Source: JADHLJ01 sp038118725 (GTDB taxonomy: Bacteria > Pseudomonadota > Alphaproteobacteria > Thalassobaculales > Thalassobaculaceae). Taken from it: a stretch of 64,000 nucleotides of DNA. The notes beneath the pieces were generated by a model. That model saw only the letters and a list, made by a program, of their open reading frames with translations. It did not search any database and was not told the origin of the DNA. Shown here in pieces: positions 63,938 through 64,000 of the stretch. The stretch is from the NCBI GenBank assembly GCA_038118725.1, contig JAYOIK010000015.1, positions 1-64,000 on the forward strand, given 5' to 3'. Position numbers and translations under genes: made by a program. Position 1 is the first letter of the stretch, and each line of letters opens with the position of its first letter.

Positions 63938-64000
63938 ATGAGAATCGAGCGCCGATTCACGACTGAAAAAGGTGGAGCTTACGCGGATATCGCGTTCAGG
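63938..64000 (+). CDS. nrdJ: Vitamin B12-dependent ribonucleotide reductase, 5' end only
   Basis: Only the first 21 codons lie in the window. The translation MRIERRFT, followed by YADIAFR, matches the N-terminus usual for alphaproteobacterial class II ribonucleotide reductase. AGGGGG about 7 bases before ATG 63938 is a good ribosome site. The enzyme makes deoxyribonucleotides with adenosylcobalamin. The NrdR-like sites upstream support the call. Confidence 0.72.
   Translation, partial: MRIERRFTTEKGGAYADIAFR

Overview
The window is about 64 kb of GC-rich DNA from an alphaproteobacterium, most likely a Rhodospirillales-like environmental heterotroph; genus cannot be read from the sequence. Lineage clues are the aroQ-accB-accC-aat block facing DUF2155, mlaD and an NDUFA12-type complex I accessory gene, a PstA with an extended N-terminus, DivJ/PleC-like histidine kinases, Bpt together with Aat, and a class II (B12-dependent) ribonucleotide reductase.

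Layout. 1-7777: one + strand run with a peptide-type ABC ATPase, a CocE/NonD hydrolase broken by an in-frame TAA, a VOC protein, a 2-hydroxyacid dehydrogenase, a zinc alcohol dehydrogenase and a surface-carbohydrate protein. 8121-16586: a sulfatase/phosphonate-monoester-hydrolase-like enzyme, a hemerythrin and a phosphate block on the - strand (phoR, then pstS-pstC-pstA-pstB-phoB behind a clear PhoB box, with no phoU). 16644-38405: an accessory catabolic region rich in oxygenases: three SDRs, SurE, a Rieske dioxygenase alpha/beta pair, carbonic anhydrase, TauD-like, Baeyer-Villiger monooxygenase, amidase, LLM flavoenzyme, tRNA-Val, two PhyH-like dioxygenases, a YHS protein, two DivJ/PleC-like kinases, an M20 peptidase, a cupin thiol-dioxygenase-like protein, a 2OG oxygenase overlapping a kinase gene, and a small outer-membrane barrel.

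38735-49604 is mainly housekeeping: threonine ammonia-lyase (probable 3' frameshift), flavin reductase, motA-motB, bpt, a YqeY protein, carA-carB and greA. 49904-58052 holds a glycosyltransferase, a UbiD-type decarboxylase, a cysteine-dioxygenase-like protein, a PaaK-like ligase, an orphan TRAP binding protein, kynureninase and a PhzF protein. 58147-62470 is the core block aroQ-accB-accC-aat facing DUF2155-mlaD-NDUFA12. The window ends with an EamA exporter, two NrdR-box-like sites, a long AT-rich leader and the first 21 codons of nrdJ.

Non-coding structure is the most unusual aspect. There are two families of paired inverted hairpins (REP/BIME-like), one with compensatory stem changes between copies. 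Two adjacent palindromes sit at 49782-49918, one running into the end of a glycosyltransferase gene. A perfect 15-bp hairpin follows pstS. The nrdJ leader carries a hairpin followed by a T-rich tract. No CRISPR array, insertion sequence, integrase or prophage was seen.
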